A DNA stretch of 64,000 nucleotides from Rhodococcus sp. 14-2470-1b (lineage in GTDB: Bacteria; Actinomycetota; Actinomycetes; Mycobacteriales; Mycobacteriaceae). The first letter of the stretch is position 1, and each line of letters opens with the position of its first letter. This document shows positions 1 to 8,065 of the stretch, piece by piece. The position numbers and the translations under genes are program-made. The stretch covers positions 1-64,000 of the forward strand of contig NZ_NPFY01000009.1 in the NCBI RefSeq assembly GCF_002259415.1, written 5' to 3'. The notes beneath the pieces were generated by a model, which saw nothing but the letters and a program-made list of their open reading frames with translations, had not been told where the DNA came from and made no database searches.

Positions 1-213
1 GTTCAGTCCGGTCAACCGAACGCCTGCATCCCGGACGGCGGAGACGAACGCGTCCACATCACGGTCGCCGGGAACCGGAGTCGGAAACGGCCACCAGAAC
101 TCCACGGCGTCGAACCCCGCCGCCTTCGCAGCAGCCGGTCGCTCCAGCAGCGGAACGTCGGTGAACAGGATGGAGCAGTTGACGGAACACGATGACAGAA
201 TCAGGGAATTCAC
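1..213 (-). CDS. Hydroxypyruvate isomerase-like TIM-barrel protein (N-terminal part, cut by window edge)
   Basis: Only the first 71 codons lie in the window. The frame opens with GTG at 213-211, which forms a GTGA overlap with the stop of the aldehyde dehydrogenase upstream, so it is the fourth gene of a translationally coupled operon. The N-terminus (NCSILFTDVP, then AAGFDAVEFWWPF) matches the first beta-alpha units of Hyi/OtnI-type sugar isomerases and closely resembles the complete paralogue at 56519-57334 (ANISIMFTEH, AGFDAVESWWPF). Known family members isomerise hydroxypyruvate to tartronate semialdehyde or act on related keto acids. The substrate here is unknown, and the metal ligands lie outside the window. 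Confidence 0.8.
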   Translation of the reverse strand, partial: MNSLILSSCSVNCSILFTDVPLLERPAAAKAAGFDAVEFWWPFPTPVPGDRDVDAFVSAVRDAGVRLTGLN

Positions 214-1637
214 AGATCGACTCCGATGTACTTCTCCTCCAGGAATTCGAGGATTCCCTCAGAACTCCCCTCTCTGCCGAGTCCACTTTGCTTCATTCCG
301 CCGAACGGCGCTGCCGGATCGCTGAGCACACCCTTGTTCACAGCCACCATCCCCGCCTCGATTCGTAACGACGCAGACAACGCAGCACCTTTTTCTCCGT
401 ACACGTATGCGATGAGACCGAAGATGGTGTCATTGGCCATACGGATCGCGTCGTCGACCTCGTCGTATTCGATGATCGAGACGACCGGTCCGAATATCTC
501 GGTACGGGCTATCTCGCTGTCGTGAGCGACCCCTCGGAGAACAGTCGGCTCGTAGAAGGCCCCACCGTCGAGAGACTTTCCACCGCAGACAATCTCAGCT
601 CCCTCTTCCACCGCGCGATCGACAAGGTCGGCAACCTTGTCTCGCTCCTCGATGGAGACGAGAGCACCGAGTTGGTTGGACCGATCGGAGCCGGGACCGA
701 CGGTCCACGTCGAAAATTCCGACACCATCCGCGAGATGAACGATTCGCACAGCGAGGAATGGATGTAGAAGCGATTGGCAGCAGTACATGCCGAGCCGCC
801 GTTGCGCATCTTCGCGACGAGGGCGCCCTCGACTGCCATGTCCACGTCGGCGTCGGGCAATACGACGAAGGGTGCGTTACCTCCCAACTCCATCGACGAA
901 CTGATGACTTGGTCTGCCGCTTCGTGCAGCAAAACGCGTCCAACCTCGGTCGATCCGGTGAAGCTCAGCTTGCGCACCGCAGGATGGTGCAACATTCTGG
1001 ACACAGCAGGACCCGTCGGGACGGGCGTCACCAGGTTGACCACACCCGACGGCACGCCGGCTCGTTGGAGTGCGTCGACTACGAAGGCAGCAGCAAGAGG
1101 TGTCTCTCTGGCAGGTTTGAGCACTACGGTGCACCCCGCAGCGAGAGCAGGCGCGATCTTGCGAGTAGCCATTGCGGCTGGGTAGTTCCACGGCGTGACG
1201 AGGAGCGCGACACCGACCGGCTCGTGGGTGACGATGATGTGTTTGTCGTCGGAGGGAGATCGGCGAAAGTCGCCGTGAACCCGTGCGGCTTCCTCGGAAT
1301 ACCAGCGAAAGAACTCGATCGCGTACTTCGCCTCGCCCAGAGCATCAGCGAACGATTTGCCGTTCTCCAGAACGATGATCTCGGCCAGTCGCTCGATATC
1401 GTCTCGAAGAATCTCGAACGTAGCTCGAAGCAGCTCGCTCCGATCCCGCGGCGACGTCGTCCGCCAGTGCTCGAGCGCACTTTCTGCAGCAGCGACAGCT
1501 GCGTCACAATCAGCGTCGTCTGCTACCGCGAATGCGGTCAGTTCCTCACCGACAGCGGGATTCACGACCGGAAAAGTCTTGCTGGAGCTGCCGTCCCTCC
1601 ACTGCCCGTCGATATGCAGCTGACTACGGAATGTCAT
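210..1637 (-). CDS. NAD(P)-dependent succinate-semialdehyde dehydrogenase-type aldehyde dehydrogenase
   Basis: This 475-residue protein has the full length of the aldehyde dehydrogenase superfamily. Visible active-site elements are Asn151 in PWNYP, Lys174 in the VVLKP cofactor segment, general base Glu250 in MELGG and nucleophile Cys284 in GGSACTAANR. The last motif replaces the usual NAGQ with NGGS but keeps the Cys. Overall pattern is closest to GabD-like succinate-semialdehyde dehydrogenases. The ATG at 1637 overlaps the stop of the Fe-dependent alcohol dehydrogenase by 4 bp, so the alcohol formed or consumed by that enzyme probably gives the aldehyde oxidised here, for example 4-hydroxybutyrate to succinate semialdehyde to succinate. 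The exact substrate is an inference. Confidence 0.88.
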   Translation of the reverse strand: MTFRSQLHIDGQWRDGSSSKTFPVVNPAVGEELTAFAVADDADCDAAVAAAESALEHWRTTSPRDRSELLRATFEILRDDIERLAEIIVLENGKSFADALGEAKYAIEFFRWYSEEAARVHGDFRRSPSDDKHIIVTHEPVGVALLVTPWNYPAAMATRKIAPALAAGCTVVLKPARETPLAAAFVVDALQRAGVPSGVVNLVTPVPTGPAVSRMLHHPAVRKLSFTGSTEVGRVLLHEAADQVISSSMELGGNAPFVVLPDADVDMAVEGALVAKMRNGGSACTAANRFYIHSSLCESFISRMVSEFSTWTVGPGSDRSNQLGALVSIEERDKVADLVDRAVEEGAEIVCGGKSLDGGAFYEPTVLRGVAHDSEIARTEIFGPVVSIIEYDEVDDAIRMANDTIFGLIAYVYGEKGAALSASLRIEAGMVAVNKGVLSDPAAPFGGMKQSGLGREGSSEGILEFLEEKYIGVDL

Positions 1638-2905
1638 GCGTGGATCCTGTTCTGATCGTTCGTTTCTTCGGAGACGGGCCGGGCGCGGTCACCGTCGAGA
1701 GCCGCTCGGACGATGCGTCCGATCAGCTCCGGTGTCGGGGTGTCGCTCGAGTTCGCCACAAGCCGTTTCACAGTGAGAGAGAGTTCGACGATTCGGGGAA
1801 CGTCCGCGTCCGTGACGCCTATCGAGCGCAAGTCCGATGGCAGACCGATCTCCTCGAATACCCCTGCGATGGCGTCGATCGCAGCTCGGGCAGCGGCCTC
1901 CGAATTCGATTCCCGAAGACCGAGAGCCTCGGAGATGTGCGCCAGCTGTGGAACGCAGGTCGGCAACACCGCATCGAGCACGTACGGCAGGAGCAAGCCC
2001 GTGCCCAAGCCGTGCGGTGTATGGGTTAGTGCACCGACCGGATACTGGATAGCGTGCGAGAGATGGGTGCCGGCAGAACCGAAGGCCATCCCTGCCAACA
2101 GACTGCCCTGCGCCATTGCACGTCGCGCGTCCAGGTCGTTCCCGTCCCGTACTGCGCGGGCCAGATTGGGCACGATCAATCGGATGGCTTCGAGGGCCAG
2201 AGGGGAACTCAGCAGATTTCGGCCCACGAAGACTGGTAGTTGCGCCGACCAATCAGCTGGACGTACTGCGGCTGTGTATGCCTCGACGGCATGAACGAGT
2301 GCATCCGCACCAGAAGCCGCAGTGACCGATGGCGGGGCGCCGATTGTGAGAAGTGGGTCGACGATGGCTACGCAGGGAACGAGATACGGACTCGAGATTC
2401 CCACCTTGAGGTCCCGGTCCGGATCCGTGAGAACGGCAACACCGGTGACTTCACTCCCGGTACCCGCCGTCGTCGGAACCGCGACGACAGGCAGCACCGG
2501 GGACGGAATCGCATTCTCGCCGTACCACGTGTCCAGTGCACCGATGGTGCTCAGTCCCAGAGCAATCAGCTTGGCGAGGTCGATCGCGCTTCCACCCCCT
2601 ACGGCCACCACGGCATCGGCACCGGAATTGCGGTGTGCGGCGATGAGTTCTTCGACGTGCTCGCGCGGAAGTTCGGGAACCACCCTGGCCTCGACTGTGA
2701 CGTCGACATTCAGAGACGCCAGTTCCTTCAGGATTCCATCGAGTTCAGGCGAGTCCAGCAGGAATGGATCGCAGACCAGGAGCACGTTGCTTCCCAGTCT
2801 CGAAGCCTCGACTGCGACTGCCGAGAAACTGCCGTCTCCGAACAAGATTCGGTCGGGTAGTCGAAGCACGCCGTGCGCTGTCGCTCCGGTTTCGTCTGTG
2901 GTCAT
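1634..2905 (-). CDS. Iron-containing (group III) alcohol dehydrogenase
   Basis: The protein is about 423 residues from ATG 2905-2903, which is preceded by GGGAG at suitable spacing and overlaps the upstream stop as ATGA. A longer frame begins 25 codons earlier but would lie inside the upstream gene. It carries the NAD-binding VAVGGGSAIDLAK segment, the PTTAGTGSE motif and the Fe-ligand set of group III enzymes: an Asp and a His in GADALVHAVEAY, then two His in HLSHAIQYPVG and THTPHGLG. Such enzymes oxidise primary alcohols, 4-hydroxybutyrate or 1,3-propanediol. Its place between an Ldh-type dehydrogenase and a semialdehyde dehydrogenase suggests an omega-hydroxy acid substrate, which is not proven. 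Confidence 0.87.
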   Translation of the reverse strand: MTTDETGATAHGVLRLPDRILFGDGSFSAVAVEASRLGSNVLLVCDPFLLDSPELDGILKELASLNVDVTVEARVVPELPREHVEELIAAHRNSGADAVVAVGGGSAIDLAKLIALGLSTIGALDTWYGENAIPSPVLPVVAVPTTAGTGSEVTGVAVLTDPDRDLKVGISSPYLVPCVAIVDPLLTIGAPPSVTAASGADALVHAVEAYTAAVRPADWSAQLPVFVGRNLLSSPLALEAIRLIVPNLARAVRDGNDLDARRAMAQGSLLAGMAFGSAGTHLSHAIQYPVGALTHTPHGLGTGLLLPYVLDAVLPTCVPQLAHISEALGLRESNSEAAARAAIDAIAGVFEEIGLPSDLRSIGVTDADVPRIVELSLTVKRLVANSSDTPTPELIGRIVRAALDGDRARPVSEETNDQNRIHA

Positions 2906-3957
2906 GAGAGTCCGCTCCCTTCGGCCAAACGGTGCGCGTGCACCCACACGGCGGAATCGACGGGCACGCCATGTGCACAACTCTCCGATCGTGTACGTCG
3001 TGCTCGGTCACCGGGAACATCCACCGCTGTCGATGCGCCCCCGCTGGCTCGTATCTGTGTGAGGTAATCGGTCAAGAAAGGTAGAACTGGTCTCAAGCCA
3101 AGGGCATCCAGGCTGATCACGACGAGCAGATCGCCTTTCGTGACCGGATGCTCGGAATCGAGAGTGCCCAGGATGTCAGCGCCGTACGCAGTCTGCGTCA
3201 CCGTCGCGACGAGCGATTCGATCGCGACGCCCAGCGCATATCCCTTGGGCCCGCCGAATGGAGACAAAGCGCCGAAGTCTGCTGCTTCCGAGGCATTTCG
3301 GGTAGGTTCGCCGAATCGATCGGTTGCCCATCCGTCAGGGAGAGCCCGCCCCTTGGCCGCGTAGTCGATGATCTTGCCCATGGACACAGCAGAAGTGGAC
3401 ATATCCAGGGTCAAAGGTTCATCGGCAGTCGGTATCCCTACTCCGATCGGGTTCGTACCGACCGCACGAGAGCGACCGCCCCACGCGTGTACGAGCGCCT
3501 CGCTCGTAGTGAGCAGCAAACCGATACAGCCCTGTCGAGCAATACGTTCGACGTAGGGTGCGAGCATTCCGATGTGGCTCGACCTGGAAATCGCCGCCAT
3601 AGCGATGCCGGTTCGCGCCGCACGCGCAGAAACTGCTTCTATTGCGGCATCGAGCGCGACTGGACCGAAGCCCATGTTTCCGTCGACGGTCAGCGACGCC
3701 TCGGCTCTCCATTCGAGACGTGGCGTTGCCTGCACATCGATCAATCCCCGACGCATCCGTTCGACGATCACGGGGAGTCGACGCAAACCATGCGACGGAT
3801 GGCCGCGTAATTCACCCTCCACCAGTGCGTCTGCCTGCAACACTGCAGTTCCAGTTGTGGCACCGTGATGTTCGAGCACCCTGATTGTGAGTTCCCGTAG
3901 TTCCGTCTCGCTCACGACCGTGGAGAGTTCCGCTCCCAACATAGGTTCCGTCGTCAA
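2902..3957 (-). CDS. Ldh family (type 2 malate/L-lactate dehydrogenase-like) oxidoreductase
   Basis: This is the first gene of the four-gene minus-strand operon. The sequence matches the Ldh_2 family (malate/L-lactate, ureidoglycolate, sulfolactate and diketogulonate reductases), with HPSHGLRRLPVIVERM near the N-terminus, SRSSHIGMLAPYVE, ALVHAWGG and the TNPIGVGIPT region. I place the start at TTG 3957-3955 because GGAG lies 5 nt upstream of it; the next ATG, 3942-3940, has a weaker ribosome site. The family reduces 2-oxo acids or oxidises 2-hydroxy acids with NAD(P)H and has its own non-Rossmann fold. Which hydroxy acid is used is unknown. It is divergent from an IclR regulator 83 bp away. 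Confidence 0.85.
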   Translation of the reverse strand: MTTEPMLGAELSTVVSETELRELTIRVLEHHGATTGTAVLQADALVEGELRGHPSHGLRRLPVIVERMRRGLIDVQATPRLEWRAEASLTVDGNMGFGPVALDAAIEAVSARAARTGIAMAAISRSSHIGMLAPYVERIARQGCIGLLLTTSEALVHAWGGRSRAVGTNPIGVGIPTADEPLTLDMSTSAVSMGKIIDYAAKGRALPDGWATDRFGEPTRNASEAADFGALSPFGGPKGYALGVAIESLVATVTQTAYGADILGTLDSEHPVTKGDLLVVISLDALGLRPVLPFLTDYLTQIRASGGASTAVDVPGDRARRTRSESCAHGVPVDSAVWVHAHRLAEGSGLS

Positions 3958-3973
3958 CTTGTCTCCTATAGTG

Positions 3974-3998
3974 AATTGCGGTCTCTGACAATTGCGGT
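3974..3998. promoter_or_regulatory. Tandem direct repeats in the IclR/Ldh-operon divergent region
   Basis: The 9-mer AATTGCGGT occurs twice, at 3974-3982 and 3990-3998, with a 16-bp period. It lies midway between the divergent Ldh operon and the IclR gene. IclR proteins bind repeated or palindromic sites in such positions, so this is a candidate operator. That role is inference. Confidence 0.4.
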
Positions 3999-4040
3999 GA
4001 TCGTGTGCGTCCATAGTTCAACGAAGCTGGGAGATCTGCC

Positions 4041-4829
4041 ATGGCCCGTCCTGCAGAGCAGGACGACTTCGAAAAGTCGTCTTTGTTCCGAGGCCTCACA
4101 CTGCTGGAACAATTCGAGAGCCCCGGACAAATCCTCAGCATCAGTCAATTGGCCCGCCAGTCGGGCGTACCGAAATCCACGGCGCATCGACTTGTGCAGA
4201 ATCTCGTTGGCTGGGGTGCACTCGAACGCTGTCCGACCGGTGTCAGACTCGGTGCGAGGCTGTTCGAATTGGGAACTCTCGTAGCGGCTTCCACGTCCTT
4301 GCGAGATCTCGCGATTCCGTATGCACACGCCCTGCACGAGGTCACCAAACTGACCTGCAATCTTGCCGTACGAGAGGGGGACGAGATCCTCTACATCGAG
4401 AAAATCTCGACACCGGCGATGAGTGTTCCTCACTCTCGCCTCGGCGGTCGCGCACGAATGCATGCAACAGCTTTGGGCAAAGCAATACTCGCTTTCAGCG
4501 AACCCGCCTTCGTCGACGATGTGTTGTCCAAGTCCCTGGCAGCGCAGACGCCCAAAACCATCGTCGACCCGAATCGGTTGCGTAAGGAGCTCGCCGAGGT
4601 CCGGAAAGCGCGGGTGGCGTACGACGTAGAAGAATCGCGGTTGGGAATATTCTGCGTGAGTTCACCCATCTTCTCCGGCACCACCGGCCCAGTGGTCGGA
4701 GCGATCTCGGTGACAGGAGCGACTCAACTCGCCACAGCTCAGAAGTACGCTCCGACGGTGACCGCAACTGCACTCGGTTTGTCAGCATCTCTGCAGCCGC
4801 GCAGATCTCGCGGTCACGTCGAGCCCTGA
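4041..4829 (+). CDS. IclR family transcriptional regulator
   Basis: The 262-residue protein has an N-terminal winged helix (about residues 12-75, with ISQLARQSGVPKSTAHRLVQNL as recognition region) and a C-terminal IclR effector domain. The domain is visible in GRARMHATALGKAILAF and ESRLGIFCVSSPIF and usually binds small organic acids. The ATG is preceded by GGGAG at good spacing. It is divergent from the Ldh/Fe-ADH/aldehyde dehydrogenase operon and is followed in the same direction by an MFS importer, so it probably controls both. The effector is unknown. Confidence 0.88.
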   Translation: MARPAEQDDFEKSSLFRGLTLLEQFESPGQILSISQLARQSGVPKSTAHRLVQNLVGWGALERCPTGVRLGARLFELGTLVAASTSLRDLAIPYAHALHEVTKLTCNLAVREGDEILYIEKISTPAMSVPHSRLGGRARMHATALGKAILAFSEPAFVDDVLSKSLAAQTPKTIVDPNRLRKELAEVRKARVAYDVEESRLGIFCVSSPIFSGTTGPVVGAISVTGATQLATAQKYAPTVTATALGLSASLQPRRSRGHVEP

Positions 4830-4902
4830 GAGCTTTCCTCGAAAGTCGACGGCGTTTGCGTCCCGCTCCGTGGTACAGGTGTAGATCAGCCCCAATGAGG
4901 CG

Positions 4903-4917
4903 GGTATCACTGATACC
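4903..4917. promoter_or_regulatory. Perfect palindrome upstream of the MFS transporter
   Basis: The arms GGTATCA (4903-4909) and TGATACC (4911-4917) surround a single C. It sits 33 bp before the transporter start, where a regulator could block or aid transcription. The adjacent IclR protein is the obvious candidate binder, but this arrangement differs from the direct repeats at 3974-3998. Confidence 0.45.
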
Positions 4918-4950
4918 ACCCAACTGTTGGGCACATCACAAAGGAGCTCC

Positions 4951-6342
4951 ATGGATACCACGCGCAACTCCCCCGAGGAACCGAACCTCACCACCCTGGG
5001 GCCAGAGGGGCAGCGAAAGACAATCAGGAAAGTTCTCCTGAGGTTGGTGCCCATTCTTGCGCTCGGCTACTTCTTCAATGCGCTCGAGAAAACGAACATC
5101 GGGCAGGCCGGGTTGCATATGAACGCCGCCCTCGGACTCACGGCCTCCATGTTCGGCCTCGCTGCCGGACTTCTGTTCGTCGGGTACGCCCTGTTCGAGG
5201 TTCCGAGCAACCTCATGATGATGAAGTTCGGCGCGCGAAGATGGTTGGCGCGCATCATGATCACCTGGGGAATCTGCGCATCCGCGACAGGATTCGTGAC
5301 GAACGAATGGGGCCTCTACGCTGTACGCTTCCTACTCGGAGTAGCCGAGGCCGGCTTCTATCCGGGAGTGATCATGTATTTCGCGCTCTGGGTTCCGAGG
5401 GAATATCGCGGAACGATGTTCTCCCTGTTCGTGCTCGGCGGCACGAGCGCCGCCATCCTGGGTGGACCACTGACCGGGTTCCTCCTCACCCCCGACAGCT
5501 ATTTCGGGATAGAAGCATGGCGAGTGATGTTCGTATTGGAAGGTGTCCCGGCCGTCCTCGTGGGTATCGCGTGTCTGTTCGTCCTTGCAGATCGACCCGG
5601 CACCGCAAAGTGGTTGTCCGAGCGGGAGCGCGATTGGCTCGAAGGAGCCATTGCCCAGCAGGAGGCCGACATCCCAGCGAGCCACGGTGCCAGTGGGGCC
5701 CTGAAGTCGCTACAAGACCCGCGAGTCGTCGTCCTGTCGTTCATCTACTTCTGCCTCAAATGCGGCCAGTACTCCATCCTCTTCTTCCTCCCGCTGATCA
5801 TCGCCGGCTTCAAGACGTCCTCACCCACCGGCCTGTCCAGTCTCCAGATCGGTCTCATCACCGGACTGCCTGCACTGTGTGCGATCGTTCCCTCGATCCT
5901 GTGGGCGCGCCACTCCGACAAGACGCAAGAGCGACGTTGGCACGCGACTATTCCCGCGCTCGTCGGAGCCGTCGGTATCGGTGCGTCGGCGCTGGTCGAC
6001 AGCCCCTTGATGATCATGGTTTTCATATGCCTGGCCATGGTCGGTCTGGTTTCCCAGAGCGCCTCGTTCTACCAAATTCCCGGACTGTTCCTCACCGGAG
6101 CCGCCGCTGCCACGGCCATCGCCCTGATCAACTCGCTCGGCAATCTGGGCGGATTCGTCGCTCCCACGATGTTCGGAGTCATGAAGGACGCCACCGGCGG
6201 ATACCAGGTCCCGAGCTTGGTCATGGCCGGCGTGCTTCTGGTGGGCGCCACGACAACCGCCCTACTGCCGGTGATGTTCAAGTCTCTGGCGCGCAAACCG
6301 GCGCCCGTGGCGCCGAACAAAGAGGCAGTACAGCAGTTGTAG
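4951..6342 (+). CDS. MFS transporter, anion:cation symporter (ACS) type
   Basis: The 463-residue protein has 12 predicted membrane segments and the ACS-family look: an N-terminal NIGQAGLHMNAALGLT segment, GYALFEVPSNLMMMKFGARRW, then RFLLGVAEAGFYPGVIMYFALWVP. Relatives import organic anions such as phthalate, tartrate, glucarate or 4-hydroxyphenylacetate. I use ATG 4951 because AAGGAG is at 4941-4946; an in-frame ATG at 4927 has no such site. It follows the IclR gene by about 120 bp and may deliver the hydroxy-acid substrate of the divergent operon. It ends just before a strong hairpin. Confidence 0.87.
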   Translation: MDTTRNSPEEPNLTTLGPEGQRKTIRKVLLRLVPILALGYFFNALEKTNIGQAGLHMNAALGLTASMFGLAAGLLFVGYALFEVPSNLMMMKFGARRWLARIMITWGICASATGFVTNEWGLYAVRFLLGVAEAGFYPGVIMYFALWVPREYRGTMFSLFVLGGTSAAILGGPLTGFLLTPDSYFGIEAWRVMFVLEGVPAVLVGIACLFVLADRPGTAKWLSERERDWLEGAIAQQEADIPASHGASGALKSLQDPRVVVLSFIYFCLKCGQYSILFFLPLIIAGFKTSSPTGLSSLQIGLITGLPALCAIVPSILWARHSDKTQERRWHATIPALVGAVGIGASALVDSPLMIMVFICLAMVGLVSQSASFYQIPGLFLTGAAAATAIALINSLGNLGGFVAPTMFGVMKDATGGYQVPSLVMAGVLLVGATTTALLPVMFKSLARKPAPVAPNKEAVQQL

Positions 6343-6362
6343 ACCCTGCAGACGACCACACC

Positions 6363-6405
6363 GCAAAGATCCGGAGCGCCGATCGACGACGCTCCGGACC
6401 TTTGC
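6363..6405. terminator. Bidirectional hairpin terminator
   Basis: GCAAAG plus TCCGGAGCG on the left pair with CGCTCCGGA plus CTTTGC on the right, interrupted by one A/C mismatch and closed by an 11-nt loop. The hairpin lies between the convergent MFS and Gfo/Idh genes and probably ends transcripts from both sides. There is no clear T-run, as is common in actinobacteria. Confidence 0.7.
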
Positions 6406-6498
6406 CGTATGGAAGAAATGTCGCACTGACTACTCGCCATCTCACCGCGGAAGACAGGGACGCTTCCCCGCCGTGACTCCGATGGACTACGTACGCTG

Positions 6499-7533
6499 CT
6501 ACACGGTGACCAATTGACCGTTCCGGCTGGCGGACAGACGTATCGCGTCGAGACATTCCGCATTGCCCAACGCGTCGGTCAGGTCGACAGCGGGCCGTTC
6601 GCCGAGGGTCACGCACCGAGCGAAGTCCTTCAGCTGCAAGGCGTACTGCGGCGCCCGCACGAAGTCGATGTCGGAAGCCTCACTGTCTCCGAACCGGTAG
6701 CTGAGTCTCGCAATTCCGTCGGCGCCTGCGTGGACCGGATTCAACACATCGATGTAGCCGTTCGAGCCCATGATTCGAACGGTCGATATCCGCGGTGCCC
6801 GCGCGTCGACCATGATCTGGGCTGTCCCGTCACCGAACTGCAACTGGGCGCTCACACGGACATCCACACCGCTGGGAAGATCGACTGTGTTCGCGGAAAC
6901 CGAGGATGGCTCGCTTCCGAAAGCCATCCGTGCGATGTTGACGCCATAGCTCGCAACGTCCAGCAGGATGCTTCCCTGGCCAGGAAGAGTCGGGGGTTGC
7001 ACTGGCTCGGGGAAGTCCAGCGACATCGACCAGAGGACGTGACGAATCGCGCCCAGACTGCCGTCCTCGATCCGTTGTTCGATCCATTGCCATTGCGGGT
7101 GATGCCGAATCATGAAGGCCTCGGCAACCACTCGGTCGTTCGATGCAGCAATCCCCTGCCTCACCTCGGCAGCGTTCAAAGCGAACGGTTTCTCACAGAG
7201 GACGTGCTTTCCTGCTCGCAATGCCCGAATCGTCGCGTCCACGTGGAGGCTGTGTGGCAGAGCGATGTACACCGCTTCGACAGACGCATCTGCCAACAGC
7301 TCGTCGATGGTCGAGTAAACGGCACGAAAGCCGTGACGATCGGCGAATGCAGCAGCCTGCTCGTGCCGTCGGGCGTAGACCGCAACTGGGTCGACGACCT
7401 TTTCCGAAATCGCCTGCGCCGCCACATCGTCCGAGATCGAGCCCGCTCCGATGAAGCCCCAACCCAGCACGGAGACATCGTCGTCGACGACGCCACCCTG
7501 CCCGACCAGTGTCGAATCCATACTTGCACTCAC
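6499..7533 (-). CDS. Gfo/Idh/MocA family NAD(P)-dependent oxidoreductase
   Basis: The protein is about 344 residues from GTG 7533-7531, which forms a GTGA overlap with the preceding HbpS-type gene and has GGAG 8 nt upstream; the ATG four codons later is an alternative. The N-terminal Rossmann fold shows LGWGFIGAGSISDDV, and the family signature CEKPFALNAAE supplies the conserved Lys. The C-terminal half is the usual alpha/beta dimerisation and substrate domain. Family members oxidise or reduce cyclic sugars and inositols. Substrate cannot be read from the sequence, but the operon partner and the upstream sugar-type operon suggest carbohydrate metabolism. Confidence 0.86.
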   Translation of the reverse strand: MSASMDSTLVGQGGVVDDDVSVLGWGFIGAGSISDDVAAQAISEKVVDPVAVYARRHEQAAAFADRHGFRAVYSTIDELLADASVEAVYIALPHSLHVDATIRALRAGKHVLCEKPFALNAAEVRQGIAASNDRVVAEAFMIRHHPQWQWIEQRIEDGSLGAIRHVLWSMSLDFPEPVQPPTLPGQGSILLDVASYGVNIARMAFGSEPSSVSANTVDLPSGVDVRVSAQLQFGDGTAQIMVDARAPRISTVRIMGSNGYIDVLNPVHAGADGIARLSYRFGDSEASDIDFVRAPQYALQLKDFARCVTLGERPAVDLTDALGNAECLDAIRLSASRNGQLVTV

Positions 7534-7973
7534 TTTCCGTTCTCCGCCACACCGATCGCACGAAGCGCGGCTCGCGCACACGCGACGTCGACATCACCAG
7601 GTCCGCCTGAGACGCCGACTGCACCGACCAACACCTCGCCGTCCCAGATCGGCACTCCCCCCGGCAGGATCGTGAAACGGGGTCGTCTGAGGATTGCGTC
7701 GCGAGTCGACTGATCCACCGTCACCAGCCAGTCGCCCAGTTCCTCGGTGCCACGACCGCCGAAACTTGCAGTTGTCCAGGCTTTGTCGTGAGCCAACGGC
7801 CCAGACCCCTGATGAGCACCGTGCATCTTGAGATAGGCCACGGACACCGCAGAGCTGTCGACCACATGCACACTCACCGTCGACCCGGCAGCTGCAGCAC
7901 AGTCTGTCGCTGCTCTGATCATGGCGTTCAATGCGTCGGTACTCAACTCGAGTGAGCTCGCTAGGTAGGTCAA
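7530..7973 (-). CDS. HbpS/GlcG family protein
   Basis: This 147-residue protein belongs to the GlcG/HbpS (haem-degrading, DUF336) fold: a repeated SVHVVDSSAVSVAYLKMHGA segment, a central AWTTASFGG and the C-terminal ILPGGVPIWDGEVLVGAVGVSGG. The start is TTG 7973-7971 with GAGGAGC at good spacing. The family includes haem-binding sensors and proteins encoded in glycolate or diol operons, and its biochemical role is often unclear. There is no signal peptide, so it is probably cytoplasmic. It is coupled to the Gfo/Idh gene downstream by GTGA overlap. Confidence 0.82.
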   Translation of the reverse strand: MTYLASSLELSTDALNAMIRAATDCAAAAGSTVSVHVVDSSAVSVAYLKMHGAHQGSGPLAHDKAWTTASFGGRGTEELGDWLVTVDQSTRDAILRRPRFTILPGGVPIWDGEVLVGAVGVSGGPGDVDVACARAALRAIGVAENGK

Positions 7974-8065
7974 TGTTTCTCGCTCCTCGTGTGGGCAGTG
8001 CTGAAGGATGTGTCATGTGCGGCCCGATACCGCTTGCGGCCGGTGGAACTGTGCACGGTCACTGG

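Noticed and set aside
522-1655. A 377-codon plus-strand frame
   Set aside because: It overlaps the aldehyde dehydrogenase completely, which has all catalytic residues; the plus-strand product shows no domain.
4943-4950. GGAGCTCC palindrome before the MFS transporter
   Set aside because: It is explained by the ribosome binding site and is too short for an operator.
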